A DNA stretch of 64,000 nucleotides, taken from assembly GCA_028571685.1 (NCBI GenBank), contig CM053141.1:76927833-76991832 (forward strand), written 5' to 3'. Positions 54,501 through 60,500 of this stretch are shown piece after piece. How positions within the stretch are numbered: position 1 is the first letter of the stretch; each line of letters opens with the position of its first letter. The DNA is from Heterohyrax brucei. Taxonomy: Eukaryota > Chordata > Mammalia > Hyracoidea > Procaviidae. The position numbers were made by a program, and so were the translations under genes. The notes below the pieces were generated by a model, which did not search any database, was not told where the DNA came from, and worked only from the letters and a program-made list of their open reading frames with translations.

Positions 54501-57500
54501 GTCTTGCTCATTCAACAACCTGTGCTTCTCCTGTTAGACAATGACCAGTTGACTTATGGTGACCTCATGTGTGACTGAGTAGAATCGGGCTTCATGAGAT
54601 TTTCAGTGACTGAGTTTTTGGAAGCAGGTTACAGTTTTGTGCAGGCCTTTCTTCTGGGGCACCTCTGGATGGACTCAAACTGGCAACCTCTTGGTTAGCT
54701 GCCAAGTTTCTTAACAATTTGCACTGCACAGGGACTCCTGTTAGACTGGACAGCTTGCTAACCAGCAGCACCATTATCTTGGGACTTGAATTTTCACTTT
54801 AGTTGTTGTATTGATGGTACTAGTAACCTTATGGTAACTACTATTTCATAGAAATACTCAGTAACCAGGATCAGCAAATTTGCACGTATTTGGAAGAGAA
54901 GCTACATATCTATGCTGAACTTGGAGCACTGAGTGGATTTGAGGATGTTCATCTAGAGCCCCACCTTCTCATTAAACCTGACCCAGGAGAGCCTCCCCAG
55001 GCAGCCTCACTGCTGGCAGCAGCACTGAAGGAAGGTAAGGTCCTCTGGGGAGGGATGGACTTGGCGAATTAGCAAATGTTTATTGAGCAGCTACTACCTG
55101 GTGGCGTAATAGCTAAGTGCTGTGTCTGCTGCCCTTTGAATCTGCCAGGTGCTCCTTCAAAACTCTGTGGGGCAGTTCTACTCTGTCCTATAGGGCCGCT
55201 GTAAGTCGGAGTCCACTTAATGGCAGTAGGTTTGGTTTGGTTTGAAGTTTACTGTGTCATGTGCTGTTTTCTTGGTGCTGAGAATACAATAGAACAAGAC
55301 TAAAAGTCCAGACTCTCCTATAATTAACATTGCTATTACGTGCTGCCAAGTCAGTTCTGACTTGAAGAGACCCTATAAGACAGAATAGTACTGCCTACTG
55401 CCCTATAGGTTTTCTAGGCTGTAGTTTTATGGGGAGCAGGTCTCCAGCTCTTTTTTTCCTGCAGAGTCACTGGTAGGTTAAAAATGCTGACCTTTCAGTT
55501 AGCAGCTGAGCACTTAACCATTGCACCACCGGGACTCCTTTGTCACAAGGCTAGCCCTGTGGTTGAAAGAAGTCCATCAGATTTCAGCCCCAAATGGAGA
55601 ATGCCTAAGACAGATTTGGATGGTTTGCCCCTCTCCTGGAGGGCATTTGAATTCTCCGCTGCCTTCTCACTGTTGTCACATTGGTTCCATTCGTGATGAT
55701 CCCATCTGTTCAGAGAGTAGAGCTGCCTCAGAAGATTTCCTAGGCCATAATCTTTATGGGAACATGTCATTGTATGCTATGGTTTTTTGTTTTTGTTTTT
55801 CTTTAAAAAAAGGAGTTTATTCCAAATGTGATGGAGAATCATTGGAAGCTTTTAATCTGTGGATGTGGCATGATCAGATTTATGTCTGAATGAGAACAGT
55901 GGTTGCTGAATGGAGAAATGATAGGAAAAAGACTAGTTATGTGGAGGCCTGGTAGGGAGCAGTTACAGAAATTGAGATGAGAGGTATTAGTGCCTTGGTT
56001 TAGGCCAGGACTTTTGGCAATGGAAGAGAAGTGGGTATGTTCAAGAATATGTTTTAGAAATAAATAAGGCCAAATGGACAAAACCAGTGATAAGGAATAG
56101 GGAGAGGTCTTTAACCCCGGTGAAGTCTTCATCAAATAATTAACCTCCTCTCCATTTTAGCCAGTGGTTTGTGTTTTCTCCTTCTCTCGTAACCCTCCAC
56201 TCTCAATCCAAGCTTTTGCTTATGCAACGAGGCAAATCCACCTGCTTTAATTTATCTGGCCCACTAGCTGGTGGAGGGACCAGAATTAGCAGTGTACCCA
56301 CCTGCTCAAACCGGAGCAGTGGGGATACTGGGTGAGCCACAGGTTGGATAATCTACCCCTGAATCATTGATCAGTACCCAGGCAGCAAAACCAAAGAACC
56401 AAACCCACTGCCATTGAGTCAGTTCTGACTCATAGAGGAAATTCTCATTAGTGTGAGAGAATTACTTTCTCTGTGTGTGTGTAGCAGGGGGGAGGGAGAG
56501 CCTGTTTTGTGATGCACCGTGAATTGTCTCTAAGTCTTTGCTCATTCCAGTCCTTCTACTGGACTATTTTTCTTCCCTTCCTTTTCCTCTCCTATCTCTG
56601 CCTGTTGAATTCCATCTATCCTTCAAGGCCCCACTTGACCTTCCTATGTTTAAAGACTTTTTTTTTCACTAATCCTGATAGCTAACAATTGTCTGATTGA
56701 CCATGGCACTTTATAATGTTCTAATAGCTTGATGATAGAACTGACCCCGTGCTGTAGTTAGTGTATCGTAGCATAGTTAGTGTTTAGTATATCTTCAGTG
56801 TTTGTGGCATAGTCACTTGTATATGTTTCTTTCCCCCTCCAGTCTGCACATGCACCATAATACTATCAAATGCCCGATACCCCCTTGAACAGAGCAGCTA
56901 TTTTAATACTTATTTGCTACCAGGTTATTTTTTAAAATTTTTTGGCTATTTCGTAATCTAATTTACTTCTTGCAAAAACTGGGTCTTTTGTCCTTGATTT
57001 TTAGCATTAGAAATGTTTGTGGAGTCTTCAGAACCATACTGTTCGGCACACTAGTTGCCCCAGTGGCGCAGTGGTTAAGAGCTCAACTGCTAACCAAAAG
57101 GTTGGCAGTTTGAATCCACCAGGTGCTCCTTGGAAAACCTATGGGGCAGTTCTCCTCTCTCCTGTAGGGCTGCTCTGAGTCAGAATCGATTAGAGACCAG
57201 TTGGTTTGGTTTCTGGGTAGTGGTTCCCAATTTTGCCAGATCCTCAGAGTAGCCTGAAATGCAAATCTCCTCTTTTCTTCCCCTGGAGAGTCTGGTCCTG
57301 TAGGTCTAGAGTGAAGACTGGGGGTCTAGTTTTAGGCAAGGTTTTTGAAAATACTCTTTTGCAGAATAGCTAACATTTGAGTAACAGGTTTTAAAATCTT
57401 AATGCCTGGTAATCAGTTAAATTAACTGAATTACAGGGAGATGTTTTTCAGCGTTGTAATTTCTGAAATTGTGTTTTTTTTTTATATGATGTGTTTATGC

Positions 57501-60500
57501 TTCACCATTGAATTAATTCTTTACCATAAAAATTGCTAAATGTACTGTTACAGATTACAGGTCAGTGAACTTTTTCTGTAGGGAATCAGAGAATAAATAT
57601 TTCAGGTTTTGTAGGCCATGTACAGTCTCTGTTGCAAATGCTTCTTTGTGTATATTTTTGCTTTTAAACAACCCTTTAAAAATGTGAAAACCATTGTTAG
57701 TTCCTGGGCCAAGAAAAAAGAGGCATTAGTCAAATAAAGTTTACTAATCCCTAGTCTAGATTAGAGGGCCCTGTGGGGCAGTGGTTAAGCATTTGGCTGC
57801 CATCCAAAAGGTCAGCATTTCACATCCACCAGCTGCTCCTGGAAACTCTATGGGACAGTTTTACTCTGTTCGATAGGGTCACTGTATATTGGAATGGATC
57901 CAACCACAATGGGTTACAGGTAGTCTAGAGTAAGATACCTATCTATCTATGCTATGTATTATGCATACATATTCATTTATTTTTGTTTTTGTTATTCTTA
58001 GCTGAGAGCCTGCAAGTTGCAGTGAAGGCCTCACAAATGGGTGATGTAAGCCAATCATCAGAGGAAAGCTGTGCGGAATCTGGCTTGACAGATATGCTCA
58101 GTTCTAGTGATGGACCAGGATGTTCTAGTGATGGACCAGGATGTTCTAGTGATGGACCAGGACATTCTAGTGATGGACCAGGGCTCTCTACTGCTTGTAA
58201 GTGAAAACTCAGGCCTTTTTAATGAGTCTGAAAACCACCCTTGGAACATAGAATGGTAACATAAAATGGTGTCAACACCTTTGTCCCTATTTGGGGAGAA
58301 CTTGTGATGTATTTTTTTTAACTAGGAAAAAAAAACACCTGAGAATGTTATGTGTTAGCCTACTTCACATATAATGACGATTGTGGTATTCCAAGGAGAA
58401 GGACTTAAAGAGTAGTTGGTGGATTCTGGTGTTCTATTTCCCAGGCAAGCTTGGTACTTCTCCCAACCCCAAACCTTGATCATTTTTAAAAAAGTAATAT
58501 GGTGATTAAGTGAAAGTTGACAAATAAAGTCAATTTGTCATACAAAAACCCCATCCAGAGACCCTTATGCAACCTCATCTGCTATCCCAACCCTGTGACG
58601 GCACATCCTTCTTCCCACTCTGTACTTCCTGTATTCATTCAGCTCACTCCGGTCCCCTCCTCTCCACCCTCCAATCTCATCGCTATAGGGAAGTTGCTCT
58701 GACAGCCTCATGACTTACAGACCAGTCAAATTTTTGTCTGAACAGTTGTCTTTGGTGCTGGTTTCAGCTCAGGACTAGGAGCTAGACCAGTGGCTATGCC
58801 CTTGGGTGACCCTCTAGGGTTTCTGACCATCAAGTCTGGTCTTTTAACAGAGTTCGAAATCTGCACCTCATTTTTCTCTCATTTTGTCAGGGTGTTTATG
58901 TTGTATTGCCTGTTAAGGCAGACAGTGGAGGTGGCCAAGCACCATCTAGATCTTCTGCTTTCATGATGGTGTAGTCCCTGGATCATTTGGCCTCTTCTCT
59001 CTCCTGGGCTCACATTTTCTTCCTGTCTTTGATGTCCTTTGTTCTTCTCTGTTCTGATTGGCGTGGGACCAATCAGTGCTCCATAGATAGCAGCTTGTTA
59101 GCATTTAAGAACTCAGATGCCGCTCAGTGAGTTAGGATGCAGACTGGTTTCTTAAAAAGAACAAACCTAGTATGCCAATTGATCTAGGTGTTGCCTGAAA
59201 GCATAGTCCCCACACCTCCACCCCTGCTCATCTGACCTTTGAAGTGTTGGGTTATATTTGGAAATCTTTTACCTTGTTCCTTTTTGATACTATTTATTGC
59301 GTCCAGTTTTGAAAGAACTTCTTTCTACTTTTTGATTTTTCAAAAAGGCTCCCTGCCCTTCTTTAGAGAAGAAAAATCTTTTAAACTGGATCTTATTTAC
59401 ACCAATGAGAAAACTCATAAAATTAGAAAACACCGCACCCACCACCACCTTTACACATCAGATTTGGTATGAAGTTAAAGGCAGACAAGCTAGAAGATTC
59501 TTGGCCTGCATCATTATAGTTCAGGTTAAAATTTATTTATTAAAACATATTTTCAGGATATTTTAAATACAGAAAAAGAAACAATGCGGAAAATTGCTCC
59601 AGGTGATTTCCCAGAACCTAATTATTCTATTACGTGCATAGTTGTGATCTAAATATTCAGCACCACAATGTTTCCTGGGGTAAGAGCATAAAGAGTATAT
59701 TTCCTGTCAGGTATGGGTGGTAAAAACCTTGCTTCCACAGGGTATTATATTCATAAGATAAAGTGTCTTTAATAGCTAAAGGTTAGAGGATTAAATTGTC
59801 TTAGAATTTTCTTTTGTTAATTATGATATATAAAAGTAGTGCAACTTTTTAATCTATGCATTTTTTTTTTTTTTTTTAAATCAGGACCAATCATTTATTT
59901 TACCCCCTCTCAAGTTCTACATTACCGAATCCTGAGTTTCTATTTTCAGACTGGGCACATATGTTTTTCATTTCTACAGAGCCCAGATTCATCAGGGGAG
60001 CTGTACTGCCCTGGGTGATTTCTCTTTTAAAGAAGAGCCTCATTATGCCATTGAGGAAGTTCTGTCTAAAAATACGCGGGGATGTGCGGCTCTCAGCCTC
60101 GCCCCAGGGACAGCTGGAGAGGCTCCTTCTCCGCTGCTGCAGCTGCTCCGAGCACATGATTGCATCTTCGCTGCCTGCAGGGCAGGCATGAAGGGTCTCC
60201 CTGGCTGTGTGACTTGGGAGAGTCCCAAGGGGACACTGTTGCATCTGCTAGAGGCTTTTATAGTAGTGTAATATTAGATTCAGGTAACGGAGTACAGAGT
60301 TGGGTTGGAGGGGTCCTGTCCCCCTACACATCTCTTCAATGCTGAGCAGGATTAGAACATAGTGCTACAAGAGTTTAGTACTCTTTATCAAAGTGTTGAA
60401 TGAAAATGGCTGTTCCTAAATGAAGATCGATAACCGAGTGGGTCAGTTCTGTGCCTGGCTTTGAGGACTGGCTCCATTTGAGTCAGACCCGTGTCGCTCT

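Noticed and set aside
57054-57212. tRNA gene
   Set aside because: The tRNA-like head belongs to an AfroSINE: no complete cloverleaf, and SINE body and tail follow.
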